Below, piece by piece: positions 12,255-23,376 of a stretch of DNA of 64,000 bases (positions within the stretch are counted from its first letter, which is position 1; every line of letters begins with the position of its first letter). A program made the translations under genes and the position numbers. Source of the stretch: Trichoplax adhaerens (lineage: Eukaryota > Placozoa > Uniplacotomia > Trichoplacea > Trichoplacidae); NCBI RefSeq assembly GCF_000150275.1, contig NW_002060983.1, positions 83,756 through 147,755 on the forward strand. The letters run 5' to 3'. The notes under the pieces were generated by a model that saw only the letters and a program-made list of their open reading frames with translations, did no database searches and had not been told where the DNA came from.

Positions 12255-12259
12255 AGCAT

Positions 12260-13837
12260 ATATCTACGAAAGAATATTTATCGCCCGAAATCATGATAAT
12301 CTCATCAAATACCAAAGTATGCTATCTGACGTAAAAAAAAAAGTATTAGTTATCAATATTCACTTCATGAAACTACGACTGACAACCATTTAGTTTTATT
12401 GCATCATTGCAGGTAAAATATCATACTATATTGCCTAATTAATAAAATTAATAAATTCTAATTTATAAATTGTCATTTAGAATTTTATTTGTGGTAGCTC
12501 AAACAGCAAAAAGCACAAATATAGTAGTAGTTCTGAGTATTTATTGATTCATATATGCAAAAGGCATAATTTGTAGTATATAATGTAATGAGTCTTCAAT
12601 TTCGAAATAAATAACAGCAATATCCAGATTGGGAGTTACTCTCAAAATAATTAGCGAATTATAGTTAATAAATGTCTTAGAGAGTTATTAGCTTATTTAT
12701 ATCTTGTCCGCTTTAATAACCACAGCTGTTGAGTACAGTTTAACAAATTTGAAGATTAATATGCTACGATGCTGATCTAAATTTGACTGCATGTTTACAT
12801 CCAGCACGATATAAATTCTTCAAATAATAACATGTGATAATAGGATAACTTTATTGTGTGCGCAATTTTGATAACATTATGCCTATTTTTATTAATCAAT
12901 TAAAGTAGTACAAAATAAACAAATAATTATTCTATTCAATTATTCTCTATTTGCACGATTTCAATAAGCTAATGTATCAGATAATCTATTAATAATTATT
13001 CTCTATTTACTATTTGGAAACAGAACGTCACTTTTCTGTAACATATTTTCCTAACAAAACAATAATTCAATTTTTTCCCAGATCCTTTTGTTTTTAATAT
13101 TTAGTAAGAATTTGGTACACAAAATCAATTCTTTTGTTTTTAATATTGTAATATAAAAAACACTATCAAGTAAACGTATTAGACTGCCTTAACATAAGCG
13201 TTTATGTAGCATAATAATTATCAACTTAAAATCAATCATTCAGATGAGAAGATTTTAACATAAGCTATACGAAAAAAGTAAACGGCAGCTTTATTATTTA
13301 TCGGAAAAATGTCGGAACTAAAATTTTTCTTCTTGATGTGCTTCCGACGTAATTCATAATTAAGTAATAAAATTATTATACTTTTTGTTCAGTTTAATGA
13401 TAATAATACTTTCATCGAGAAATATTTAATATAAAATTTTTCTCTTTATTAATGATATGCGAGTCACAAAATTTTATAGGAAACAAATATTACAGTGTTA
13501 AGTTTATGTATATTTTGATTAGTAGCTAATACTCTACATAAATTAGAAGTTTTTTTGCTAGTATTAAATGAAATTAAAAAATAAAGAGAAAAAAGTATTG
13601 CCGTAAATCAGATTAACATTTACATTTGCTGTTATTATTCATAAAGCTTTATTTGTATAATTTAGATTCATCGAGACGTACTTGAACAGGTAATTATTGC
13701 CAAGTAAAACCTAACTTTATTTATATATTATCGTTCATAATTGAAATTTTTACCAGTACTAGTGATACAACTGACACATGGTGTTATCTACTATTTCATT
13801 TCTAGGCGATGGTGAAGCTTTAAAACCTTAATCTGCA
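12260..13837. other. Very AT-rich intergenic DNA upstream of a receptor
   Basis: No gene or shared repeat seen. The last stretch contains two acceptor-like sites, TTTTTACCAG ending near 13756 and TTTCATTTCTAG ending at 13805, the second 32 bases before the receptor ATG. These could end a leader intron, which is inference from sequence pattern only. Confidence 0.45.
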
Positions 13838-14917
13838 ATGAATAATACCTCACTGATAATGTTTTTACCAACAAAGCAGCTTCGAATAATCTATTTATCT
13901 GCTTGCCTAATTTTACTCCCAATTTTATCGATTGGTATAGTTGGTAATCTACTTTTAGTCAATACCATTGTCAAACATAAAAAGTTTCATACGCCATCTT
14001 ATTACCTGTCTGCCAATATGGCTATCTCCGACGTTATGCTGTTAGCATGTAGTATCATTTATCTTTCTTTAAATGCATTACTTGCCGTGGAAGTTGAAAT
14101 GGAAGCTATTAATATGAAATTGGCTTGCCAAATAAATGCATTTATTATTGGTTCATCTTATTTAACATCTTCACAAACGTTTGCTGTAATTAGTATAGAC
14201 CGGTATATTATTATGAATAATAACTATTTTAATCACTATTCTCCATTTAGGAGCAAAGTAGTATTATATCTCATTATTGCTTCTATATGGACTATTGCTT
14301 TGATCTTATCTCTTAGACTATACTTGACTGTAGATAGTCATCCTAGATTTCCTTATCTGTGTGATATTAAGCCAGTCGATGATCAAAATAATTATTCAAT
14401 GTCTGTATATCATATCGTTGCTGCTGTTGTATCCTATCCGATTCCACATCTAATCGTGGTTATTCTATATTTGAAAATAATTTACCGCATGAAGTCATCC
14501 TACGGAAGTAATCCTGCAGTTTTTAGTAATAGGCGTTATCACCATCAGATTAATGCCACGAAAATGATGATAATGGCAACTAGTTTATTTATAATTAACG
14601 CACTGCTACTGTTTTTGATATGGGTAAAAGTAGCTATCACCAGAAAATCTCTAGCCGAATTAATTATAGCTTATGGTCGGCCTTTCGTCATGCCTATTGC
14701 AGTATCATTGTTTTTGGCTACTTTAACTGGTGTTCAGAATGCAATTACTTATTTTTCTTATAATAAGGGCTTTCGTCTTGCTTTAAAAATGTACCTGGTA
14801 CGGAATTTGCAAGTTAATAATGTAACAGAAGTATCAGTTGAAATAATAGTAGTTTTAGTGCGTATATATAGCCTCTTTACTATTATTTCTTATTGTTTCA
14901 CTCTTACCTATTTTTAA
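13838..14917 (+). CDS. Class A GPCR, subfamily I, with atypical TM6/TM7
   Basis: 359 residues from ATG 13838, seven helices at roughly 17-42, 53-78, 96-126, 140-163, 190-216, 240-267 and 283-308. It keeps N37 (1.50), D65 (2.50), C97 (3.25), DRY 121-123, W151 (4.50), loop-2 C175 in RFPYLCDI, and P201/P203 in TM5. Two hinge prolines found in almost every class A receptor are gone: 6.50 is L257 (NALLLF) and 7.50 is A302 (NAxxY with N301, Y305). After helix 8 the tail carries an extra hydrophobic stretch at about 333-358, where its relatives end in a short polar tail. This could be an eighth membrane segment, or a frame-shifted tail in a gene starting to decay. Sequons are N2 and N3. The frame is fully open, so I call it a gene. 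Reduced function or a non-signalling role is inference. The ligand is unknown; there is no Asp3.32 and no Lys7.43. Confidence 0.9.
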   Translation: MNNTSLIMFLPTKQLRIIYLSACLILLPILSIGIVGNLLLVNTIVKHKKFHTPSYYLSANMAISDVMLLACSIIYLSLNALLAVEVEMEAINMKLACQINAFIIGSSYLTSSQTFAVISIDRYIIMNNNYFNHYSPFRSKVVLYLIIASIWTIALILSLRLYLTVDSHPRFPYLCDIKPVDDQNNYSMSVYHIVAAVVSYPIPHLIVVILYLKIIYRMKSSYGSNPAVFSNRRYHHQINATKMMIMATSLFIINALLLFLIWVKVAITRKSLAELIIAYGRPFVMPIAVSLFLATLTGVQNAITYFSYNKGFRLALKMYLVRNLQVNNVTEVSVEIIVVLVRIYSLFTIISYCFTLTYF

Positions 14918-15340
14918 TTAATAACCTTTCTATTTATTTATCATAGATCGATTCAGCAGCGTGCCGATAATTCTTAGAACAAATTTGAATACTAGGGAAA
15001 ACTTATCTCCTTATCAGCTTAGCGATCAATATCTGCATTAAATTTAAAATTATGCTATCAAAAAAATTTCAAGCATTCGCCTAAATAAAGACACAACTCT
15101 GACTATCTGATTGTATCATCAAAATTGCATAGGTAAAACGTAAGAGATTTAGATACTCATTCTAAGTTATATCTATAGGCCATATTATACTTCGTAAATT
15201 AAAAGGTTACTTTACGACTTAAATGTAAGGTCTATGCAATTTCTCATTTTGCTAATTTATGTGAATAATTAATAATCCATTAATTGAGAAAAATGGCGGT
15301 ATGATAGATTAAACTTTAAGTTCAGCTATTAAAATGATAT
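14918..15340. other. Short intergenic stretch, no feature seen
   Basis: About 420 bases between the receptor stop and the CTACA target site (15341-15345) of the nested LTR block. Nothing recognised. Confidence 0.5.
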
Positions 15341-15376
15341 CTACATGTCACGGTATGAACTACCGTGAAGAAATAG

Positions 15377-16539
15377 TGTCACAAAACAGCTTTGCAGCAA
15401 GATAACGCAATATACGATTGTCATGTAACTAGTATTGTGATTGTAGACTGCTAGCCATGTTTAGTATAATGTACGGTAGATATTATCCTAAGATATATTT
15501 GGTAGCTATAACTATAGACTGTAGTGGTAGAGACTCTATGCTAGAGTACAGATGACTATATACAGTAAGCTGTTGAGTTACTAATATGGCTATAGGTAAA
15601 AATAGAACTGTAAATCATATATTACGATACGGTTAATTCATTGTACTTTGGCTGGTGTGAATAATGTCTACGTAAGTACTGTAGTCGTATCCATATTGGA
15701 TTAATGATGGTCCGCAGTAGAATAGTGTCACTAAGAATAATTTAACTATGTGTAAAATAAGTTAAAAAGTTGCTATGCAGATTGTAGCTGCGAATGCTAC
15801 GAAAAGTATAAAAGCATGCAACTTTAGATTATTCAGTTAGTAGTATTCGGCTAAAGTAGAGCTGTGTGTAGTTAATCTTTGTATAAGATTCAATAAAGCC
15901 CTAATTTTTCTAAAATTTGGAATTTCGTGATTGGTATATATCACAACGATCAATAAGTCAATTCCTTGAACCACGTATCAAAGAATGATATCTGCACTAT
16001 CACGAACACTTTTGCTCTACTAGCAGACTACACAAAGACTTAAACACCTCGTATTTTACGTTAAACACTAAGCTTGAGAATTCTCTTCATTTCACGATAT
16101 ACTGAATTTATATACTATTCCTCAAAAGTTCATGAGTCATAGTTAATACAATTAAACTCGGAATCATTTACTGAATTAGATATTAAGTTTAGCTACTGTT
16201 CCCTTAATGCAGACAACAGTATTTACGAATATAGACATGTAATGACTCATACAGAATAGTCAGATTACGATATGTCCTATCACGGAATATTTCCATGATA
16301 ATTTACAATCTATCATAAGTAAATTACAATCACAATGATTGGAACTGTAAGTAGATGATTTGCATTCCCTATTATAACTATTAATTTCAGTATGTATATA
16401 TAAGTGTCACTGTCATAAAAGTCAGTGCTTTATTAAAACACAGTATATCCAAATTAGAAGTTAACTAAATAAGGATAGTCTAACAGAATTATTTTAACAA
16501 AGATGTTTCTACATTAATACAGTATATAACACTGTAACA
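15377..16539 (-). mobile_element. Solo LTR, family B, copy B1, split by C2
   Basis: The middle shell, reading on the minus strand. Pieces 15377-15418 and 15951-16539 give about 631 bp, the same as B5. Its target site within A2 is AATAG, perfect at 15372-15376 and 16540-16544. The + strand starts TGTCACAAAACAGC and ends ACACTGTAACA. It is itself interrupted by LTR C2 at the duplicated site ACGAT. The U5 hairpin has one mismatch in this copy (arms TTCCTTGA and TCAAAGAA around loop ACCACGTA, from about 15962). Confidence 0.92.
15419..15945 (+). mobile_element. Solo LTR, family C, copy C2 (innermost of nest)
   Basis: 527 bp, from TGTCATGTAACTAG to GGTATATATCACA, flanked by the perfect duplication ACGAT (15414-15418 and 15946-15950). 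TATAAAAG lies at 15807-15814 and AATAAA at 15892-15897, about 80 bp apart, leaving a short U5 of some 50 bp. This copy fixes the transcription direction of family C, since the other four lie reversed. Being inside B1 inside A2, it is the youngest of the three insertions. Confidence 0.94.
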
Positions 16540-16955
16540 AATAGCTATCTAAATTTGATGAATATAATATAGTGATAATATATTACAACTAGTTATTTAT
16601 AATAGTAATTACTTTAATTATAAATGTGTTACAGCAAATTTAATGCTGTACTGTAATGTGCACTGAAATGATTCTGTGAATGGACATGTTGTAGTCCAAC
16701 TGTAAAAAATTAGTTAGTAGATGTTCTCACCTAAGTATTTTTATAAGATGACTCGTGAATGTTAGCTACTATAGAAGGTTATATAAGCTCCGTCAGATAG
16801 CTAAATAAAGCAGTTCTTAATTGTCTAGCTGAGCTTAACGTAGAATTAAAGGCGTCTAAATTCTTGTGAGTAATTATACTGATTCCGCAGATTTTTAGAG
16901 ATTTAGAGATTTATTTTACGTTATCCTTGTCACGAAGCTAGTTTATGACACTACA

Positions 16956-18183
16956 TTTCACTTTTTTTCGATGTTGAGTTCAGTTTGACAGTAAAAAATT
17001 ACTGTCGTAATGTAGTTTATAGGGAAGCTTTGCATTGAAATAGTGATTATAATACTATACTTAGGATAAAGCGTCTCAATTTTTTTCTTTAATATTCTAA
17101 AATTAATGCTATAAAAACTATTTTTCGAATGGAGCAAACTGAATATTTAAATAGTCATTTCATAGCAGCTTAATAAACAAACACTTGTATAACCATTATT
17201 GATACCCCATAAGCCTATCAGTATTTAGAGCAGAGATTTGACGCTTTAAATGAAAAATGATCATATCTTTGATGCTGTATTCTAAAGCTTGATATAAGAT
17301 CTAAATAATCTTTATCTGTTGATTAATACTGTACTAAAATGCAAAGGTTTACTATTTAAATAATCAAATCATAAAAGAAAATTTAAAAAATAACTTTTGT
17401 TTAGTTGACATTACTTATTACAACTCAACTGTCTTCTAATATTATTATTGCGAAGTATAAGGAGCAAGGAAGTCACCAGAACTTCAAACGTAAGAGTCTT
17501 CAGAATTTTATTCTTAATACTTAGAAATTTTTTTCTTTCTTGCTAGAGTATTTCGATTTTAAAATGTTTGGAATTTAAAATTAATTCAAACAGAAATAGA
17601 ACTAGTAAATTTGCTTGTTCGTGATACTTTGCGTAATTAGCCGGCTGAATAGAATAATTCTGGCTGTATTAGAATAATTTAATATCCTACAATACAGTAT
17701 AAATTGAAAAAGTTGATAAATTCAGAAGCTAATAGTAGTAGAAACTTCCTGGTGTCCTAAAAAAATTAAAAATTTACTGGTTCCTTATTTCAAGATTTTA
17801 ATCTAGTCTGCACAGATTGTAAAGTTTTCTAATGCTTTTTATTCTAAATAAGCACGTGAAGAGCATTTTAATGTAGCTCTTATTAAAATTCTATGACATA
17901 AGGCCGTAAAATATATGAATTTATTATTTTAAGTAAGCTCTAATGTCCACCGATAATTTAGGGTCAACTAGAAAAATTCCATTTTTCTACTGTAGAGTAA
18001 GTGGTCTTTAAAAGCATCTGAACAGTTCAAGTTGTAATCTTGGTCTTTTTATTCCTCTGACAAAAACGTTTTAATGTTAAACGAAATTGCTAGTACCAAA
18101 TAATTATCAATGCTTTAAACAAAATGGATATTTCTTAAAGACTAATTTAAATTACAAATAGATTCTAATATTTATTCGTATTT
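16956..18183. other. Intergenic DNA, no gene seen
   Basis: About 1.2 kb without recognisable coding content or repeats shared with other parts of the window. Confidence 0.5.
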
Positions 18184-18188
18184 AGGAG

Positions 18189-18629
18189 TGTCAAGGTACG
18201 AACTACCGAGAAGAAATAGCTATCTAAATTTGGTTAATATAATATAGTGATAATATATTACATCTAGTTCCTTACAATAGGCATTACTCTAATTATAAAT
18301 GTGTTACAGTAAATTTAATGCTGTGCTGTAATGTGCACTGAAATGATTCTGTGAATGGACATATTGTAGTCCGACTGTGAAGAACTAGTTAGTAGATGTT
18401 CTCACCTAAGTATTTTATAAGATGACTTGTGAATGTTAGCTGCTGTAGAAGAGTATATAAGCCCGTCAGATAGTTGAATAAAGCAGTTCTCAATTGTCTA
18501 GTTGAGCTTAACGTATAATCAAAGGCGTCTAAATTCTTGTGAGGTAGTTAAGGGATATTGAATTCCGGAAGACTATAGTAATTTAGAGATTTATTTTACG
18601 TTATCCTTGTCACGAAGCTGGTTGTGACA
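18189..18629 (+). mobile_element. Solo LTR, family A, copy A3
   Basis: 441 bp, from TGTCAAGGTACG to AAGCTGGTTGTGACA, with a perfect duplication AGGAG at 18184-18188 and 18630-18634. TATATAAG is at 18454-18461 and AATAAA at 18477-18482. It is nearly collinear with A1 and A4. Both arms of its 5' hairpin carry one or two changes (AAGG and CCGAGA) that are not compensatory, as expected of a dead solo LTR drifting after insertion. Confidence 0.92.
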
Positions 18630-18728
18630 AGGAGTTATTATGTAATATCTAAAAAAGTTTATTCAATTTCGTGCTGTTCGTGGTTAAAATTTAAAATCAC
18701 CTTTGAGCAATTTATTAAATCAAATTCT

Positions 18729-19043
18729 ATGATAATTAAATTAGCTACAGTTAATGGCAAACGATCATGGTTTTGCAAAGTAGCTATCGCTAATACCCTT
18801 CATCCTCAATACATGCTCATATTACATCCCGATAAATTAAAATCTTGGGAACTTGACTTCTTACTATTACAGCATTTAAAATTAACTTTGATAATTTTCT
18901 CATTGGATTGGAAGAAATTCATTAATAGTAATAATCTGCTAAATTTACTTAAGCTATTTTTCAGAACAATAAAACGATCGAAGCCTAGTTTTTTACTGTC
19001 TAATATTAATAAATTATGGCCGTTAATTTATTCGAAAATATGA
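18729..19043 (+). CDS. Unrecognised open frame, 104 codons, doubtful
   Basis: The open frame runs from the end of LTR A3 (about 18624) to TGA 19041-19043, which is long for non-coding DNA this AT-rich. The first ATG is at 18729, giving 104 residues. The product is basic and leucine-rich with several tryptophans (KSWEL, DWKKF, NKLWP), no signal peptide and no clear membrane segment. I do not recognise a family. No upstream ATG would have been available before A3 inserted, because the frame closes about 20 bases upstream of the target site. It could be a relic exon, a small lineage-specific gene or chance. Codon use looks no different from its surroundings by eye. Confidence 0.22.
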   Translation: MIIKLATVNGKRSWFCKVAIANTLHPQYMLILHPDKLKSWELDFLLLQHLKLTLIIFSLDWKKFINSNNLLNLLKLFFRTIKRSKPSFLLSNINKLWPLIYSKI

Positions 19044-19849
19044 AAATTATAGAATAGTAGTTGCCTAATACATTTGCAATTTATGGCCATTGAGAACTTA
19101 AATAGCGTGAAACAAAACATTTACTACTTGAATTGCTATTCGATCTACAACAGTTAATTAACTGAGAATGACAAATGAATTTTAAGGCGATAGTATCCAG
19201 TTGAAATAAATAAGCGGAACATTGGATTTGGTTTGTTGGTCATTATTATTAAATTTATGGTAAACTTATTATAATTTTTAACCGAATATAAGAGTAACTA
19301 AATTATATCGAATCGATATATGCTAAAATTTAATCAAATTTAATTTTAATTATATCTTTATTGAAGCATAGCAAATACGTACTCAGCATTTTATTGTAAG
19401 TGTCAATAAAACGGCTTCATCCGCTTTACACAACTAGATTATTTACTGATACGACTCTTTCAGAGCAGTTTATTTAATGGTATCTTTGTTTCTAATGAGA
19501 ACATATACCGATATTCATAAACCTTTTACTACTTCTAAACTTACATTTTTAAGACTTTAATGTATTAACTTAAACTCGTTAATAGAAGTTTCATTTTAAT
19601 TGCGATGAAACACTCCCGACGAAAATTTGTGAAAGTGAACCGTTATTGATAAACCCGATCTTGATTTTTACCAATTTAGCAGCATTCATATCTTTCGGTG
19701 ATATTAATTTTATAAATTAAGGTATAAGAAACACTCACATTAACATAATTTTAAATTTATTAAAACAATACGGCAAAATAACTAAATCGCAACTTGGTCA
19801 GTAGAATTACAAATTCACTAAGAATCTTTTCATTATTTTAAATCAATAT
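19044..19849. other. Intergenic DNA, no feature seen
   Basis: About 800 bases upstream of a receptor pseudogene. No ATG-initiated coding sequence or repeat recognised. Confidence 0.45.
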
Positions 19850-20781
19850 ATTAATCCTAGCGATTTTATACTGTTGGAACGTCTTACTCTTATCATATAT
19901 GCTAATTTACTAGTCATCAGCATCATAAGCATATTGTTAAATTTTGCCTCCACAATTACAATATTTCGCAATAAAAAGTTTCGTTTTCCATCGCACTTTC
20001 TACTTTGTAACAAATCAGCAGTAGATTTAATCGCTATAATTGTAGGTACTTGTAGCAACTTATGGCTATATAGGAAACCTACGACTAGAATCATAACCTC
20101 AGCAGTGATTTATGAATTATGGTTCCACGCTTAAAATCTGGGTATCTCCATTTCTGCTTCATCATTTGTTATTATTGGGATAAAATGATTCCTAAAAATC
20201 AATGTAAACTGTGATAGAAAGTCACTATTCGAATCAGCGAATGTTATATTCTTATGAGTTTAATAACCTCATAGCTAGCAGGTTTGGGATTTAGTGTTCC
20301 TGTAAATGAAAATGTTGTCGTTAATTTGCGATTTTTCTTTACATGTACAAGAAAACAATATAGCATCTATATATTACGCTATTATTGCTATATCATGATA
20401 TCTTCTGGCTTCAATTATTGTATTATTTCTATACTTCAAAATTATTAAGAGAATTGAATCTTCAATTTTTACGATTAGCGCAAGTAACAAAGTGGATTAT
20501 TGTCATTGATACATAGAGACATTAGCTGACTAAAATTCTAGATAGTCTGGATTTTATATTATAGACACAGAATTATTTTAATATGAATATAAAGCTAATT
20601 GTAATATTTTAACAATTGGAAAGGTTTGCACTGATAAAAGTACTACCAGTCGACTAATGCTAATTTTCATATGAAATAAATTATCATTCAGTATAGCATA
20701 ATTTTAACCATCTTGATTCTTTTGTATAAATCCAATTTCAATTATCATAAGAGAATATTTCATTTTAAATGCGGTAACCAA
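19850..20781 (+). pseudogene. Class A GPCR pseudogene, heavily decayed
   Basis: A full-length receptor relic, more degraded than the one at 2.5 kb. TM1-TM2 are open to 20134: LLNFAS, then NKKFRFPSHF, then SAVD, with exactly 28 residues between the putative N1.50 and D2.50, the spacing of its intact relatives. TM3 survives near 20150-20205 as ISISASSFVIIG, followed by K-stop-F where DRY should be. Loop 2 keeps its cysteine as LICDF (about 20320). TM5 then reads YYAIIAIS-stop-YLLASI and ends LYFKIIKRIESSI near 20465, almost matching KVIKRIRSSI of the 26.5 kb gene. TM7-helix 8 is traceable at 20717-20781 as INPISIII with frame and key residues eroded. No in-frame ATG precedes TM1. Placement in subfamily I rests on the KRIxSSI and ICD matches. 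Confidence 0.85.
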
Positions 20782-21981
20782 CTCTGCATGGTAGTTTACA
20801 AGCGAACAAATTCGTCAGCTTTCCATTAATTCAACAGCATTTAACCTTACTATTAAATTTCATATAATTCAATTTGTCAAAATATCAAGTTTTCTATTCC
20901 CGTTAATGGCATAAATTTTCTGTAACATTTATGTCACCAAAGAAATTTGTTTTACTACATTATAACTAATAATGTGTTCGATAAAAACTTTCCTTGATCA
21001 TGTCATGTTTACATCGTGATATACTTTATTGCTCTTATTAATTCAATCGATAAATATTCCTACTGAACGAAAAATAAAATGTACCCTTAAGATAGGCAAA
21101 AATTTATCTTTACTAGCCCCGTTCTAAGATATACATAATGATACCGATACTTAAGCCTACGGATTGTTAAGCACGTCCAGCATGATAAATATTAATTACC
21201 TAGTAAATACTAGTGGTATACCATGTTATGCAGAAATTTATTTTTGCATCTTTGAATTTCTCGACTTTTATTTGTGCCATTATTGACTTTATATAAATCA
21301 TAACATAATTAATTTAACCATAATCATCACAGCAATGTAATACTTTTAAGTCGTAATAGTTCGCATATATTAGGTACAACAAATCTATTGCGATGAGATA
21401 TGCTTAGTTAAAATTCTTCTTTGATATTTGTCGTTTGATTTTTCATTGCTTGAACTATGAAGAAAATAAAGTATTACGAGTAAATATAAAGATAAGAGAT
21501 AAAGATCTGGAAGCTACGATACTTGATATTTCGCCAGACTTGAACTACCGCATGAACTTTTGCAGCTACCAGAAATATGCAATATGCGCGGATAAAATGA
21601 GTAAAATGATTTGATGCGTTATTTAACTTTAAATTATCAATCAAATACTGAATTTGATAAATAAATAATATTGGTCTATTTTAACATCAATTTGGAAATA
21701 TTATACAAATACGGAAAGTTCTATGGATAATGGGAGCTTGACCTACAAAAAGCTTAAAGTAACTATAAAAGTAACTTTAAGGGTCAAAAAATCAAATCTA
21801 TGGACTTAGTGATAACAACTAATTGATTCTGTAGCTTTAATAATTGCATCGCATTATCGTAGAATCATCTTAAATGATAATATAGATTTCTTATCTGCAT
21901 TTTAAGAGTTTAATATGCAAGTATAGAACAGTAAATTATTTAGAGGAATTCTAGTATTTACGAAAATTGAAAACATCGTAC
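20782..21981. other. Intergenic DNA, no gene seen
   Basis: About 1.2 kb between a receptor pseudogene and LTR-E. A short stretch TTGAACTACCGCATGAA near 21540 vaguely recalls the family A 5' end, but no second terminus could be found. Confidence 0.4.
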
Positions 21982-21986
21982 ACACT

Positions 21987-22323
21987 TGTCACGGTGCTTA
22001 CGCACCGTACCAAAATAGTACATGCTTTGTGGCTACAATGATATTGTAAGCCGAAGAGATTACGTAACCAGATATAGGTTGTGGAAGGTACGATTTAAAT
22101 TGTGATGTGTTAAAGGTCATTTATATCTATAGTTGGATTAGTAGTATTCTAAGAGATGTGTAAAAGCTTGTTGATAAAATCTGTTTAAACGACTGGACAA
22201 ATTAATAAAAGTTAGTTCTTAGTTCCTAAGGTTAGAAGTGTAACGGAAATCGAAGGCGTACGAATTCTTGCGAGATCGTAGATTCGATCACAACGTTATT
22301 TTGTCACACGAAAGTTTTTTACA
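21987..22323 (+). mobile_element. Solo LTR, family E
   Basis: 337 bp, from TGTCACGGTGCTTACG to GAAAGTTTTTTACA. The flanks ACACT (21982-21986) and ATACT (22324-22328) match at 4 of 5 bases. AATAAA is at 22204-22209; the TATA box is weak (TGTAAAAG near 22160). The 5' hairpin is strong: ACGGTGC at 21991-21997, loop TTAC, and GCACCGT. The 3' end TTGTCACACGAAAG resembles the ends of families A and F. It is an older, single copy, so the boundaries rest on terminus similarity and the imperfect duplication. Confidence 0.72.
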
Positions 22324-22328
22324 ATACT

Positions 22329-22990
22329 ACATAAATAAAGCAGAATTGTATTTTAATACGCGAGTAGATTTAATTGCGCTGTTACTAATTAAGCTTTACA
22401 TATTTAATATCATTCAATCCTAGTTCCTAAAATGATTGCACTTGGCACAAATACTCAGTAATGAAATCATATTCCATTTCATAGAGCATTAGCTTATCAT
22501 AAAATCGATCAAAATATTGTTATGTCATTACCAATACTGAAGTCAATTAAGTAAGGGTGTTTACCAAATGAGAGAAATATCGAGACTTGGCAAAGCAATA
22601 ATTGAACAAGCAGAAGTTAGACGCTCTAGATTTCAAATAAACTAACTCTAGACATTACAGAAGGAAGGTCAGGGTTCAGCCAGTACAGCTGTAGTAGATA
22701 CATATTACAGAATGGGCGATTATTGCGTATTTTACTTAAAAATAATAATTTTTACAAGTTGTCATACCGATATATAGGATTTCTCTAACAGACATCGATA
22801 ATTGAATCATACATAATCACAGAAAATAAGAGAAAACACCCGTTAGAAGTTATTTTAGACAATTATAAACGGCATAGTGATCAATTTTAATTTATATGGT
22901 GCAGGATTTGTATTTAAAATCTCAATATGTTACGTGCTTTTATTAGTTGATAAATCTTAACTATGATATATAATCATGTAAATGTAAAAA
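22329..22990. other. Intergenic DNA, no feature seen
   Basis: About 660 bases with no coding content or shared repeat recognised. Confidence 0.45.
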
Positions 22991-23376
22991 TGTTACAAAT
23001 CTTCTTCTTTGTAACAAGAAACCGGGTCTTAAACACTAGCTTCACTAGTACTTGTATTTCCAACTAACTTAGGGACCTATCGTAGTTGAACTAACTCTCA
23101 GCTACACAAAAAACTACTATTGAGTAATAGGTTTAAATACTTTACTTTATTTTCGTTAACCTTAGTCGTAAAATGTACTAAAGAAAAACGTAAGAATATT
23201 CTTAGCTATAATAGTCAAAAGATCCTGCAAATGACTAACTGGAACTGAGAAGCTAAGCTAGTGCTCCGCTTTTTATAGTCTCGCCGATGGTACACTTGTG
23301 AATATTCTTGAAATAGCGGCTTACACTGTACAGTATACATATCCTAGTATAGCAACTAGAGCCTCAAGGCTCTGCA
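22991..23376 (-). mobile_element. Candidate solo LTR H, right end uncertain
   Basis: The left end is TGTTACAAATC and folds as a perfect 9-bp hairpin TGTTACAAA/TTTGTAACA at 22991-23015, the same kind of 3'-terminal hairpin seen in families A, D and G. On the minus strand a TATA box TATAAAAAGC (near 23267-23276) is followed by CTCAGTTCCA, a string also found just after the TATA box of LTR-F. The right end is unclear. A hairpin AGAGCC-TCAA-GGCTCT at 23358-23373 followed by GCA is one option, with poor flank match (AAAAA against AAGTA). An end near 23576 followed by AAAAA is another, but such a site is too simple to be informative. Confidence 0.45.

Larger units (their letters stand above)
15346..16950 (+). 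mobile_element. Solo LTR, family A, copy A2, split by B1
   Basis: The outer shell of a three-level nest. The 5' piece is 15346-15376 (TGTCACGGTATG to GAAATAG). The rest is 16545-16950, ending CTAGTTTATGACA. Together these are about 437 bp, the normal family A length. A perfect duplication CTACA lies at 15341-15345 and 16951-16955. TATATAAG is at 16780-16787 and AATAAA at 16804-16809. The interruption is LTR B1, which duplicated the five bases AATAG of this element. The 5' hairpin arms TCACGGTA/TACCGTGA are intact. A2 must be the oldest of the three insertions. Confidence 0.93.
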
